Source: JAAYRQ01 sp035647235
GTDB taxonomy: Bacteria > Bacillota > Syntrophomonadia > Syntrophomonadales > Syntrophomonadaceae
Length of the DNA: 64,000 nt
Assembly: GCA_964514235.1 (NCBI GenBank)
Contig: CAZEPV010000003.1
Coordinates: forward strand, 93,477 to 157,476
Direction of reading: 5' to 3'
Shown here: one piece after another, positions 50,411-59,533 of the stretch
Position numbering within the stretch: the stretch's first letter is position 1
How the letters are laid out: each line of letters opens with the position of its first letter
The notes under the pieces: generated by a model
What the model was told of the DNA's origin: nothing
What the model saw: only the letters and a program-made list of their open reading frames with translations
Databases searched by the model: none
Program-made: the position numbers and the translations under genes

Positions 50411-50604
50411 TGGATACCCAAATATCTGGAATTATTCTGGCTATAATAACTAGGGATATGAAGAAAGTTAATAGTGGTGGCTGTCCAGTTTTTCTGGCTG
50501 AAAACAAAGAGGAAATGGAAAAAATCAGCCTGCTTTTATCCCGTGTATTAGGGGGCGTAATTCACGACTTGGAAAATGGCGTATATTTTATTTTTCGACA
50601 TTAA
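50410..50604 (+). CDS. Capping complex subunit for YIEGIA
   Basis: A 64-residue soluble protein, known in family annotation as the capping complex subunit for YIEGIA. It starts TQISGIILAIITRDMKKVN and has a short C-terminal RVLGGVIHDLENGVYFI. Translation is coupled to YIEGIA through a TAATG overlap. Its partner function is inferred from family naming and constant adjacency. Confidence 0.8.
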   Translation: MDTQISGIILAIITRDMKKVNSGGCPVFLAENKEEMEKISLLLSRVLGGVIHDLENGVYFIFRH

Positions 50605-50608
50605 TTGA

Positions 50609-51100
50609 ATGAAAATTATATATCATTGTTATGGTGGTTCCCATTCCTCTGTTTTGGCAGCTGCACTGCATTTAAAACTAATTAAAGCCACATCCCTGCC
50701 CAGTTATACCGAACTATTTAACTTGCCCTACTTCGATAAAACTTGTGATGCTGATTTTGGCTCCATTCGTAAGGTGGGGGTGGACGAATTAGGGAATGAG
50801 GTATTTGTCTTGGGGAAAAAGGATTTAGGAACTAGATATAATAAAATATTGCCGGGGCTAGCCAGTCTTATTGGGGCTAATAATGAGTTATTAGCAGTAG
50901 ACCTTATAGGCAAAATTAATTGGTTAATGAAAATTGGCGGCTATTCTTCTAGGAAGTTGGGCTTAGTTACTTTAGGCAGGTTTTTTATTTTTTTCGGTAC
51001 GAAAATTTCCTTTTATGAAATAGTAGACCTTGTGGACAGGGTAAAAAAACAGCTGGACTTAAGAAGGAATAATCATGAAAATACTTTTCATTGGCACTAG
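50609..51100 (+). CDS. DUF3189 family protein (first copy)
   Basis: A 163-residue DUF3189 protein. It begins IIYHCYGGSHSSVLAAALHL, with the conserved glycine-serine loop after the first strand, and includes VFVLGKKDLG. Function unknown; the loop could bind phosphate, but this is speculation. It starts four bases after the YIEGIA cap gene and overlaps the next DUF3189 gene by 26 bases. Confidence 0.82.
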   Translation: MKIIYHCYGGSHSSVLAAALHLKLIKATSLPSYTELFNLPYFDKTCDADFGSIRKVGVDELGNEVFVLGKKDLGTRYNKILPGLASLIGANNELLAVDLIGKINWLMKIGGYSSRKLGLVTLGRFFIFFGTKISFYEIVDLVDRVKKQLDLRRNNHENTFHWH

Positions 51101-51512
51101 TGGAGTCCATCACGTGCAAATTGCAGCCAGCTTATATTTGGGTAGGGGAATAAAAGAGGCTGTCTCCTCATCTAGTTTTGCTAATTTGGCTTTAGAAAAG
51201 AAGGGGCACCCCATCTTTATCGGGAAATATAAAGGTATAGATGAGGTATATACCTTAGGGGTAGGCTATGATATAGGACTAGGGGAAAAGATTTTAAATC
51301 AATTGAGGAATCTACTAGGTTATACGGAATCTGATCTTATAATCATTCCTATTTTCATAAAAAATGAGCAACTAATATATTTTATTATGAGTTTATCTAT
51401 GTTTTTGAATTTGGACTATTTACACAAAATGGTGACTAAATTCATACTCAAATGTGAGTTTAATTTTATTAAAGAACAAGTAGAAAGAAGAAAACTCCAA
51501 ATGGAGCCATAG
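51075..51512 (+). CDS. DUF3189 family protein (second copy)
   Basis: A 145-residue paralogue of the preceding protein. It shares the layout ILFIGTSGVHHVQIAASLYL and YTLGVGYDIGLGEKILNQL, but the CYGGSHS loop is replaced by TSGVHHV. ATG at 51075 lies inside the first copy. The divergence suggests a heterodimer or specialised copy rather than recent duplication. Confidence 0.78.
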   Translation: MKILFIGTSGVHHVQIAASLYLGRGIKEAVSSSSFANLALEKKGHPIFIGKYKGIDEVYTLGVGYDIGLGEKILNQLRNLLGYTESDLIIIPIFIKNEQLIYFIMSLSMFLNLDYLHKMVTKFILKCEFNFIKEQVERRKLQMEP

Positions 51513-51586
51513 GATGGGGCTTGCAGTTATGCTGCATTTAGTAGATAATTATCTTGATATAGATTTTTACATCGGGGGAATATTGA

Positions 51587-52918
51587 ATGGCTAAACCTAT
51601 TGTAGCTATTGTTGGGCGGCCAAATGTAGGTAAATCTACCCTTTTTAACCGTTTAATCGGAAGCAGAAAGGCCATTGTGGAAGATATACCTGGAATTACC
51701 CGGGATCGAATATACGGTACTTCAGATTGGGCAGGACGCGATTTTATAGTTATTGATACTGGTGGTATTAGATTACAGGATACTGAAGATATATTTGCCC
51801 GTGAAATCAAATGGCAAGCCCAGTTGGCCATAGATGAGGCAGATGTAGTTATATTTGTGGTCGATACTAAACAAGGTATAAGTCCAGAAGATGATGAGGT
51901 AGCGAAAATACTTAGAAAATCTAACAAACCAGTGGTAGTGGCTGCCAACAAAGTAGAGAATTTCGATAAACAATTAGAATATTATGAGTTTTATAATCTG
52001 AGCCTAGGTGAGCCTATACCCATTTCCGCTATGCATGGTATGAACACCAATGATTTATTAGATGCAGTTATCGAAAAGTTTGCCCCTTTATCTGCCTATA
52101 AAGAAGATGAAGCCGCTACAAAAATAGCCATAGTCGGTAAGCCCAATGTAGGCAAATCTTCACTGGTTAATTCTTTTCTAGGTGAAGAAAGGGTAATTGT
52201 CAGCGATATACCAGGAACCACAAGGGATGCTATTGATACACCCTTTACATACAATAACAGCCAATATATTCTCATAGATACAGCTGGCATAAGAAGGAAG
52301 GCACGCATTAAAGAGGCTACCGAACGATATAGCGTCATTAGAGCTTTAAAAAGTATTGAACGGGCTGATGTTAGTTTAATTATGCTAGATGCTACTGAAG
52401 GGGTAACTGAACAAGATCAAAGGATTGCTGGTTATGTCCATGAACAGGCAAAGGCCAATGTAATAGTGGTTAATAAATGGGATTTAATCGAAAAAGATGG
52501 TAAAACCATGCATAAGTTTAATGAAGATATAAGGGAAGAACTCAAATTTTTAGCTTATTCCCCCATAATATATGTATCTGCTTTAACCAAACGCAGAATA
52601 TTTAGGATTTTAGAATTGGTTGACTTAGTAGTAGAAGAACATTATAAAAGGATATCTACTTCTGAACTTAATCGGGTAGTCAAGGAAGCTACCATGCTAA
52701 ATCCTTTACCAGGAGGGGGTAGCAAAAGTATAAGGATATTATACGCCACCCAAGTCAGAACTGCACCCCCGACTTTTGTCTTTTTTAGTAATCAGCCTGA
52801 GGCTGTTCACTTCTCATATCTAAGGTATTTAGAAAATGTACTTAGACAGAACTTTGGTTTTGAAGGTACACCGATTAGGCTTTATTTGCGGGAAAGTAAG
52901 GATAAAAGGTTAAGCTAA
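51587..52918 (+). CDS. der: Ribosome biogenesis GTPase Der (EngA)
   Basis: Tandem-GTPase of 443 residues needed for 50S assembly. The first G domain has GRPNVGKSTLFNRL and DTGGI; the second has GKPNVGKSSLVNSF and DTAGIRRK, with NKWD specificity. A C-terminal KH-like domain is at about 350-435. ATG follows GGGGGA. Der-plsY-gpsA-spoIVA is a common clostridial order. Confidence 0.97.
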   Translation: MAKPIVAIVGRPNVGKSTLFNRLIGSRKAIVEDIPGITRDRIYGTSDWAGRDFIVIDTGGIRLQDTEDIFAREIKWQAQLAIDEADVVIFVVDTKQGISPEDDEVAKILRKSNKPVVVAANKVENFDKQLEYYEFYNLSLGEPIPISAMHGMNTNDLLDAVIEKFAPLSAYKEDEAATKIAIVGKPNVGKSSLVNSFLGEERVIVSDIPGTTRDAIDTPFTYNNSQYILIDTAGIRRKARIKEATERYSVIRALKSIERADVSLIMLDATEGVTEQDQRIAGYVHEQAKANVIVVNKWDLIEKDGKTMHKFNEDIREELKFLAYSPIIYVSALTKRRIFRILELVDLVVEEHYKRISTSELNRVVKEATMLNPLPGGGSKSIRILYATQVRTAPPTFVFFSNQPEAVHFSYLRYLENVLRQNFGFEGTPIRLYLRESKDKRLS

Positions 52919-52933
52919 ATAGGAGGTAGACTT

Positions 52934-53530
52934 ATGGAAACCTTTGTTATCATTTTAATTATTATAAGTGCCTACATTATAGGCTCTATCCCTTTTTCAC
53001 TTCTAGTGGGAAAATTTATAGCTGGCGTAGATATTAGGCAACGAGGTAGTGGCAATATCGGCGCTACTAACGTCCTGAGGACCCTGGGGACGGGGGGGGC
53101 CATTCTAGCATTGTTAGGTGATTTGTTAAAAGGCCTTGTAGCTACCTGGCTAGGTATGCTGGTAGGGGGACCTGGGCTGGCTGCTATTTGCGCGATTCTG
53201 GTCATAATCGGCCATTGTTATTCAGTATTTTTAGCTTTTAAAGGTGGCAAAGGTGTAGCCACATCAGCAGGAATAATGCTATATTTAATGCCGAAAGTAG
53301 TAGTCATACTCTTAGTTACTTTTGTAATTGTGGTAGCATTAAGCAAATATGTTTCCCTAGGTTCGATTACAGTAGCAACCCTCTTCCCCGTAATGGCTGT
53401 TTTATTAAGTTATAGTAATGTATACATAATTATGAGTTTTGTAATGGCGATTATAGTAGTTTTCCAACATAGGGAGAATATTGTTAGGTTAAGAAATGGA
53501 AAAGAAAACAGAATCGGACAAAAGGTTTAG
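52934..53530 (+). CDS. plsY: Glycerol-3-phosphate acyltransferase PlsY
   Basis: PlsY, 198 residues, polytopic. It acylates glycerol 3-phosphate from acyl-phosphate. Motifs are GSIPFSLLVGK, RGSGNIGATNVLRTLG and HCYSVFLAFKGGKGVATSAG. It needs glycerol 3-phosphate made by GpsA, the next gene, and its product is used by PlsC at 43198. Confidence 0.96.
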   Translation: METFVIILIIISAYIIGSIPFSLLVGKFIAGVDIRQRGSGNIGATNVLRTLGTGGAILALLGDLLKGLVATWLGMLVGGPGLAAICAILVIIGHCYSVFLAFKGGKGVATSAGIMLYLMPKVVVILLVTFVIVVALSKYVSLGSITVATLFPVMAVLLSYSNVYIIMSFVMAIIVVFQHRENIVRLRNGKENRIGQKV

Positions 53531-53549
53531 TTTTTACTAGGAGGCTTAA

Positions 53550-54587
53550 ATGTCTAAAATAACTGTAATTGGCGCAGGTTCCTGGGGTACTGCCCAAGCA
53601 ATTCTACTAGCCAAAAATAGACACCAAGTTTCTTTATGGGGCAGATTGGAAGATAATATACTAGAAGTCGAAGAAACTCGGGAAAATAAAAGGTTTTTGC
53701 CTGGGGTAATTTTACCCGAAAATCTTGAGATTACTGATGATCTACTAGCTGCTGTGGATAATTCTAAAATGTTAATATTAGCGGTGCCTGCTCAAGCTAT
53801 TCGGGAAATTCTACATAAATTAAAAACTATAGCAGGTGATGTGATAATAGTTAATACCGCAAAGGGTATAGAAATAAGTTCTGGTATGCGTATGAGTGAA
53901 GTGGTTATAGATGTATTAGGTGCTGGGATGTCACAGAATTATGCCGTATTATCCGGTCCTAGTCATGCAGAAGAAGTAGGCAGGGGGGTTCCTACAGTAG
54001 TAACTGTTGGGGCCTATTCTAAAAAAGTAGCTAGTCGTGTCCAAGACGTATTTATGTCTAATAATTTCAGGGTATATACTAACCCTGATGTAGCTGGAGT
54101 AGAATTAGGTGGGGCATTAAAAAACATAATCGCTTTAGCGACAGGGATTGTGGAAGGCCTAGGTTATGGAGACAACACTAAAGCAGCCTTAATAACTAGA
54201 GGACTTACAGAAATGACTAGAATGGGTGTCGCTATGGGCGGAGATGCTAGGACTTTTTCGGGTATTAGTGGTATAGGCGATTTAATTGTAACATGCAGTA
54301 GTAAGCTTTCCCGTAATCGTTCAGCAGGCGAAATGCTAGGCCAAGGTTATTCACTAACCGAAACCCTGGAAAAGGTCGGTATGGTTGTAGAAGGGGTCCA
54401 TACAACACGGATAGTACATAATTTAGCCCAAAAAATGAATATAGATATGCCTATTACAAAAGCGTGTTTTAATGTCTTGTACAATGGAGAATGCCCTAAG
54501 GAAGAATTAGAACAAATGATGCAAAGGGATAAAAAACCAGAACTAGAGGAGATAGTTAATAATTATGAAGGCTGGTTAGAGGATTAG
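53550..54587 (+). CDS. gpsA: Glycerol-3-phosphate dehydrogenase [NAD(P)+]
   Basis: GpsA, 345 residues. It reduces dihydroxyacetone phosphate to glycerol 3-phosphate. The nucleotide site is IGAGSWGTAQAILLA. LSGPSHAEEVGRG and ELGGALKNIIALATGIVEGLGYGDN carry the catalytic Lys. ATG at 53550 after AGGAGG. A terminator follows. Confidence 0.97.
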   Translation: MSKITVIGAGSWGTAQAILLAKNRHQVSLWGRLEDNILEVEETRENKRFLPGVILPENLEITDDLLAAVDNSKMLILAVPAQAIREILHKLKTIAGDVIIVNTAKGIEISSGMRMSEVVIDVLGAGMSQNYAVLSGPSHAEEVGRGVPTVVTVGAYSKKVASRVQDVFMSNNFRVYTNPDVAGVELGGALKNIIALATGIVEGLGYGDNTKAALITRGLTEMTRMGVAMGGDARTFSGISGIGDLIVTCSSKLSRNRSAGEMLGQGYSLTETLEKVGMVVEGVHTTRIVHNLAQKMNIDMPITKACFNVLYNGECPKEELEQMMQRDKKPELEEIVNNYEGWLED

Positions 54588-54616
54588 CTCATAAATATGA
54601 TCCTAGATTTTTAATG

Positions 54617-54649
54617 GGTAATAGCAGGGAAATGCTATTACTCTTTTTT
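54617..54649 (+). terminator. Intrinsic terminator after gpsA
   Basis: GTAATAGCA (54618-54626) pairs with TGCTATTAC (54633-54641), 6-base loop, followed by seven T after TC. Confidence 0.88.
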
Positions 54650-54700
54650 ATTTATCTAATATCCCATTTATAAGCCTATAGCATAATTTCATTTTAAATG

Positions 54701-54731
54701 GCATAAATTTATGGCAATAAATTCATAACAA
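54701..54731 (+). promoter_or_regulatory. Possible sigma-E-type promoter of spoIVA
   Basis: GCATAAAT (54701-54708) and CATAACAA (54724-54731), 15 bases apart, resemble the mother-cell sigma-E -35 and -10. spoIVA is sigma-E dependent in Bacillus. The match is loose and the start codon is about 145 bases downstream. Confidence 0.25.
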
Positions 54732-54877
54732 AATTCACACTTTTTTTGTTTTGGAGGTATATTACGGAAAATTAGTAATATATTTATACTGTTATAGGTA
54801 AATTGTGCTTAAGGGGTATCCAATTTCGGAGGGAGGGTGCCTTTTAAAGTCTAAATCCAAGGGAGGGAAAATGAAAA

Positions 54878-56356
54878 GTGGAAGGAAACAATATTTTAAA
54901 TGATATCGCCGAAAGGACTGGTGGCGATATTTATCTTGGCGTAGTAGGACCAGTTAGAACAGGAAAATCAACATTTATCAAAAGATTCATGGAGCTTATG
55001 GTCATGCCAAATATACGGGATATTTATGATAGGGAACGTTCTCGTGATGAACTGCCTCAAAGTGGTGCAGGAAAAACTATTACTACTACAGAACCTAAAT
55101 TCGTTCCTAATGAGGCTGTTGAACTTACTACTAATAGTGGCCTTAATTTGAAGGTCAGATTAGTTGACTGTGTAGGTTATGCAGTAGAAGGGGCGTTAGG
55201 CTATGAAGAGGATGATGAACCCCGTATGGTTAAGACTCCCTGGTTTGACTATGAGGTTCCCTTCGAAGAAGCGGCCGAAATAGGAACCAGGAAAGTAATA
55301 GCTGATCATTCAACTATCGGTTTCGTAATTACTACCGATGGAAGTATCAGCGATATTCCCCGAGCAAATTATGTAGAACCAGAAGAAAGAGTTATAAATG
55401 AATTACAGGATTTGAATAAACCATTTATTATCTTACTGAATTCGACCCACCCCCATGAAAGGGAAACTCTGGACTTGGTAGATGAACTTACTGAAAAATA
55501 TGGGGTAAGTGTTATCCCTATTGATGTAGCTAATATGTCATCTGACCAAATTTATGGTATTTTAGAAGAAGTCCTATACGAATTCCCCGTACAAGAGGTA
55601 AATATTAAGTTGCCTCGCTGGGTAGACGAATTAGCAGAAGATTTTTGGTTAAGGGATAACTTGGAAACAGCAATTCGTGATGTCCTAGGTGAGGTGCGCA
55701 AAGTAAGGGATATAGATAAGGCTATTGAACAACTATCCGATATAGAAAATATCAGTTATGTTTCTTTGAAGGAAATGAATTTGGGTACAGGCACAGCAGC
55801 TATTGACATAACTGTACCCGAAGAATTGTACTTTAAAGCCCTAAGTGATGTAAGCGGATATGAGATTGAAGGAACCCATGACATTATACGCTTAATGCAA
55901 GATTTAAGTATGGCTAAAAGGGAATTTGATAAGGTTTCTTCAGCACTAAATGAAGTAAAGGAAACGGGCTATGGAGTGGTTACACCTAGGTTAGAGGAAA
56001 TGTTCTTAGAAGAACCTGAGTTGATACGGCAAGGAAGCCGTTTTGGAGTTAAATTAAGGGCGAAAGCTCCTTCCCTCCATATAATTCGGGCCGATATTAC
56101 TACTGAAATAACCCCTATTATTGGTACTGAAAAACAGTGCGAGGAACTAGTTCGCTATATGTTAGATGAATTTGAAGAAGACCCCGCGAAGATTTGGGAA
56201 TCTAATATTTTTGGCAAATCACTCCACGATTTAGTTAGAGAAGGTATCCAAAACAAGATCCACCGTATGCCGGAAAATGCGCAAGTTAGGCTGCAAGATA
56301 CTTTACAGCGTATTGTTAATGAAGGCAGCGGTGGCTTAATCTGCATCATAATTTAA
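54878..56356 (+). CDS. spoIVA: Stage IV sporulation protein A
   Basis: SpoIVA, 492 residues, full length. This ATPase polymerises into the basement layer of the spore coat on the forespore surface. The N-terminus is DIAERTGGDIYLGVVGPVRT followed by GKSTF (Walker A). SGAGKTITTTEPKF and DCVGYAVEGALGYEEDDE complete the GTPase-like fold. The last residues, GSGGLICIII, match the anchoring end. GTG at 54878 follows GGGAGGG by ten bases. An ATG at 54871 opens an overlapping 10-codon reading frame in another frame. Confidence 0.96.
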   Translation: MEGNNILNDIAERTGGDIYLGVVGPVRTGKSTFIKRFMELMVMPNIRDIYDRERSRDELPQSGAGKTITTTEPKFVPNEAVELTTNSGLNLKVRLVDCVGYAVEGALGYEEDDEPRMVKTPWFDYEVPFEEAAEIGTRKVIADHSTIGFVITTDGSISDIPRANYVEPEERVINELQDLNKPFIILLNSTHPHERETLDLVDELTEKYGVSVIPIDVANMSSDQIYGILEEVLYEFPVQEVNIKLPRWVDELAEDFWLRDNLETAIRDVLGEVRKVRDIDKAIEQLSDIENISYVSLKEMNLGTGTAAIDITVPEELYFKALSDVSGYEIEGTHDIIRLMQDLSMAKREFDKVSSALNEVKETGYGVVTPRLEEMFLEEPELIRQGSRFGVKLRAKAPSLHIIRADITTEITPIIGTEKQCEELVRYMLDEFEEDPAKIWESNIFGKSLHDLVREGIQNKIHRMPENAQVRLQDTLQRIVNEGSGGLICIII

Positions 56357-56373
56357 AAGGTGAAATGTGAGGG

Positions 56374-56400
56374 GTAAGGAATAAGAAGTAAGAAGTAAGG
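56374..56400 (+). repeat. Short purine-rich direct repeat
   Basis: GAATAAGAAGTAAGAAGTAA is a 7-base near-tandem repeat (GAAGTAA) in the gap after spoIVA. It may reflect slippage; no function is evident. Confidence 0.4.
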
Positions 56401-56407
56401 GTTAAAG

Positions 56408-56466
56408 TACTCCCTTTATGGTAGGCAGTTATACTGAAAACTGTTATCATAGGGGAGTATTTTTTG
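56408..56466 (+). terminator. Long nested-hairpin terminator after spoIVA
   Basis: TACTCCC (56408-56414) pairs with GGGAGTA (56453-56459). Inside, TATG pairs with CATA and CAGTT with AACTG. TTTTTT follows. Confidence 0.75.
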
Positions 56467-56572
56467 TTTGGTGGAAAGGTGTCATAGGTACGGGGGAATG
56501 ACACATTTTGCAGGGATGCCGCTAAATTGGGGTTTGCCATAAAATATATTTATTAGATATGGGGGTCTGGCT

Positions 56573-56600
56573 GTGACAGGGCTAGTGCAGATGGTATAAT
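56573..56600 (+). promoter_or_regulatory. Promoter of the exporter-like gene
   Basis: GTGACA (56573-56578), a 16-base spacer and TATAAT (56595-56600) with a TGG extension, 38 bases before the start codon. Confidence 0.6.
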
Positions 56601-56638
56601 AAAGGTGTAAAAAATTTGAGAATGGTGATTGGTGTTTA

Positions 56639-57673
56639 ATGAAAATTGGTGCACGGACGATTAAAACGGGTTTAGTAGTGGCTTTGACCATATTCTTAGT
56701 CAATATCCTAGAAGCCAAGACTAATACAATAGAATATAATATTGCTGGAATGGCAGCCATTACAGCCATAATTGGCATGCAACCTTCGATTAAAGATAGC
56801 TTGAAAACTTTTAGGAGTAGGGTAATTGCTACCTTTATAGGTACTCTTATAGCATTTATATTAGCCTTAACCCTAGGCTTAAATGCCTTTTATCTTGGCT
56901 TAGCTAGTATAGCTATTATACTAATATGCCTGAAACTAAAGTTACAGGAAAGTATTACTTTTGCTTTAATAACTTTAGTTGCTATTGGTACCTATCATAA
57001 TGATTTTAATATTATGGGGGTTGTTTATAGGGTTTCTGGGGTATTAATCGGTCTTATTGTCTCTACAGGTTTAAATATTTTGTTTATACCCCCAGATTAT
57101 ACGGATGATTTAAAAGAAAAAATAAATGACTTGCGATTAAAATTCGAGATTCTATATGAAGATGTTATTGGGGATATATTAAGGGAAGCCAAAGTAGAAA
57201 AAGAAATTATCAAAAATAAAAGGCAAATAATACGGGATGAATTGGATGATACTAGAGATGTTTATTCCCTTTTGATTGAAGATGTTTTGCCCAAAAACGA
57301 AAGGCTTTTGAAAAAATATCGGCGCTCTATTAATGCTATACAGTCTAATCTAGAAAGGCTTACTGCTATACATCGCAGTCTAGTTTTTATGCCTAACAGT
57401 CCTCAATATTTGGAGTTACGCCAGGATTTATACGAGTACTTAAGTTATTTGCTCATAATACATCGTCAGTTATACTCCTATATAGCTTTAAATAAGGAAT
57501 ACCAAGAAGTTGAAAAAAGTATTAACGTGGAAGAAATACAGGGGCGTATAGTAGAGCTTATTAAAAATGATGATAGTGATAATATTTTCGAATTTTATAA
57601 TGTCTACTTTGAGGCAATTCGAATAAATGAAAAACTAGAGCAATTAAAAAAGGAATTTGAACTTGATTCCTAA
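56639..57673 (+). CDS. Aromatic-acid-exporter-like (ArAE/FUSC) membrane protein
   Basis: A 344-residue protein. The first 160 residues hold four to six helices (GMAAITAIIGMQPSIKDSLK, RVIATFIGTLIAFILAL, VVYRVSGVLIGLIVSTGLNI), as in the aromatic acid exporter family 1. Residues 170-344 form a long charged helical, cytoplasmic domain. Substrate is unknown; the family includes p-hydroxybenzoate efflux (AaeB). Own promoter; no obvious ribosome binding site better than GGTG. Confidence 0.78.
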   Translation: MKIGARTIKTGLVVALTIFLVNILEAKTNTIEYNIAGMAAITAIIGMQPSIKDSLKTFRSRVIATFIGTLIAFILALTLGLNAFYLGLASIAIILICLKLKLQESITFALITLVAIGTYHNDFNIMGVVYRVSGVLIGLIVSTGLNILFIPPDYTDDLKEKINDLRLKFEILYEDVIGDILREAKVEKEIIKNKRQIIRDELDDTRDVYSLLIEDVLPKNERLLKKYRRSINAIQSNLERLTAIHRSLVFMPNSPQYLELRQDLYEYLSYLLIIHRQLYSYIALNKEYQEVEKSINVEEIQGRIVELIKNDDSDNIFEFYNVYFEAIRINEKLEQLKKEFELDS

Positions 57674-57699
57674 CCAGCATAGAAATTTCATGCTTTAAA

Positions 57700-57708
57700 T
57701 GTTATAAT
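57700..57708 (+). promoter_or_regulatory. Extended -10 promoter of the ACT-hom-thrB operon
   Basis: TGTTATAAT is TGn-TATAAT. About 55 bases of leader follow, with GTCC-GTGG pairing to CCGC and GAC. Confidence 0.55.
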
Positions 57709-57769
57709 ATTTCGTGTCCGTGGTGAGGGGAAAAACATCCGCTACATATAGACAAAGGGATGACAGATA

Positions 57770-58210
57770 ATGGCAGAACATAAATTTTATTTGGTCAGGG
57801 CAGATATTCTCCCTAATTCTATCCGCAAAACTGTTTTAGCTAAGGAGATGTTGGCCAAAGGAGAAGCTGAAAATATTTCAGAGGCGGTTGATAAATTGGG
57901 TATAGCACGGAGTACCTATTATAAATACAAAGATGGAGTTTTCCCTTTTTTTAATGCTGAAAACATGGAAATTATTAATATTTCTTTAATGCTTACTCAT
58001 ATTTCTGGGGTTCTTTCTGGGGTCTTAAACTGCATAGCCTCATTAGGTGCAAATGTACTGACTATAAATCAAAATTTGCCTTTACATGGGGTAGCTTATG
58101 TTACCTTATCATTAAATATAAAAGATTTAAGTGTTACAATTGAAATATTAATTAAGAAATTATCTGGGCTTAAGGGAGTTCGGGATGTACAATTAATTGG
58201 CCAAGGCTAA
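57770..58210 (+). CDS. ACT domain protein, UPF0735 type
   Basis: A 146-residue protein. Residues about 36-58 (SEAVDKLGIARSTYYKYKDG) look like a helix-turn-helix, followed by an ACT domain (about 70-146, LMLTHISGVLSGVLNCIASL). The family is UPF0735 (PheB-like in Bacillus). It lies 12 bases before hom, so it likely senses an amino acid and regulates homoserine/threonine synthesis. DNA binding is inferred, not shown. Confidence 0.85.
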   Translation: MAEHKFYLVRADILPNSIRKTVLAKEMLAKGEAENISEAVDKLGIARSTYYKYKDGVFPFFNAENMEIINISLMLTHISGVLSGVLNCIASLGANVLTINQNLPLHGVAYVTLSLNIKDLSVTIEILIKKLSGLKGVRDVQLIGQG

Positions 58211-58222
58211 GGAGGATTATAG

Positions 58223-59518
58223 ATGATAAGAGTCGGATTAATAGGTTGCGGTACAGTAGGCTCCGGGGTTGTAGAATTACTCCAGAATAATGAGGAGATA
58301 ATTAGCAAACGGACAGGAAAAGTAATTAAACTAAAGAAGGTTTTGGATAAGGATCTTGAAAAATGTCAGGCTTTAGGATTAACTGCAGACATGTTGGCTA
58401 AAGACTTTAATGAAATAATAAATGATGAGGAAATAGATATTGTAGTGGAGTTAATAGGTGGCATTGAACCAGCTCTAACTTTTATAATCGAAGCTATGGA
58501 AAAAGGCAAACATGTGGTTACTGCCAATAAGGATTTAATCGCGGTTAAAGGGCAACAAATATTCGAGACTGCTGAAAAAAACCAGGTGGACTTTTATTTT
58601 GAAGCTAGTGTTGCAGGGGGAATCCCCATAATATATCCTATGAAACAATCGTTAGCTGCTAATGAAATTAAGGAAGTTATCGGCATATTAAACGGTACAA
58701 CTAATTATATTCTCACAAAAATGACCCAAGAGGGCCTAGACTTTGCGGATGTTTTAAAAGAGGCTCAAGAATTAGGATATGCAGAGGCCGATCCAACCGC
58801 TGATGTAGAAGGGCTTGATGCAGCCCGTAAAATTGCCATTCTTTCCTCTATTGCTTTTAATAGCCGAATAACACTAGATGATGTATACGTAGAGGGTATT
58901 ACCTCTATTACCGCATCTGATATCAAATATGCGGATGAACTGGGTTATGTAATAAAATTATTAGCTATTGCCAAGCAAGAGGATGGGTTAATACAGACTA
59001 AAGTATATCCAGCTTTTCTACCTAAAGACCACCCCTTAGCTGTGGTTAATGATGTCTTTAACGCTGTTTTTGTCCAAGGAGATGCGGTAGGGGAAATAAT
59101 GCATTATGGTCGCGGTGCGGGCAAAATGCCGACTGCCAGTGCTGTTGTTGGAGATATAATTGATATCGGACGTAATATAGTTAGTGGCTTTAATGGCAGG
59201 ATAGCTTGTACTTGCTTTGACGAAAAAGAAGTTTTCGATATTAAGGAAATGTTGGCTCAATTTTACCTACGAATGACTGTAAAAGACCGTCCTGGAGTCT
59301 TGGCGTCCATAGCAGGTGTATTCGGAAATAATAATGTAAGTCTGGCAACAGTTTTACAGAAAGAAAATACTGCAGATATGGCAGAAATGGCAGAACTAAT
59401 CCTGATTACTCATCAAGTAAAAGAACAAGATTTAAGGGATTCCTTGGCTATAATCAAGGATATGAGTATAGTGGGTAGTATTGATAATGTTATCCGGCTG
59501 GAGGGCATTAATAGATAA
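58223..59518 (+). CDS. hom: Homoserine dehydrogenase
   Basis: Hom, 431 residues. It reduces aspartate semialdehyde to homoserine. The nucleotide site is IGLIGCGTVGSGVVELL (starting at residue 4). VVTANKDLIA and EASVAGGIPIIYPMK follow, then GILNGTTNYILTKM and AEADPTADVEGLDAARK with the catalytic Asp/Lys. A C-terminal ACT domain (about 350-430) is present, as for threonine-regulated forms. ATG after AAGGAGG. Confidence 0.96.
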   Translation: MIRVGLIGCGTVGSGVVELLQNNEEIISKRTGKVIKLKKVLDKDLEKCQALGLTADMLAKDFNEIINDEEIDIVVELIGGIEPALTFIIEAMEKGKHVVTANKDLIAVKGQQIFETAEKNQVDFYFEASVAGGIPIIYPMKQSLAANEIKEVIGILNGTTNYILTKMTQEGLDFADVLKEAQELGYAEADPTADVEGLDAARKIAILSSIAFNSRITLDDVYVEGITSITASDIKYADELGYVIKLLAIAKQEDGLIQTKVYPAFLPKDHPLAVVNDVFNAVFVQGDAVGEIMHYGRGAGKMPTASAVVGDIIDIGRNIVSGFNGRIACTCFDEKEVFDIKEMLAQFYLRMTVKDRPGVLASIAGVFGNNNVSLATVLQKENTADMAEMAELILITHQVKEQDLRDSLAIIKDMSIVGSIDNVIRLEGINR

Positions 59519-59533
59519 AACATAGGAGGCAAT

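Noticed and set aside
56374..56466. CRISPR-like or satellite repeat after spoIVA
   Set aside because: Only a few 7-base units in tandem with no spacers; the rest is a terminator hairpin. No CRISPR array is seen anywhere in the window.
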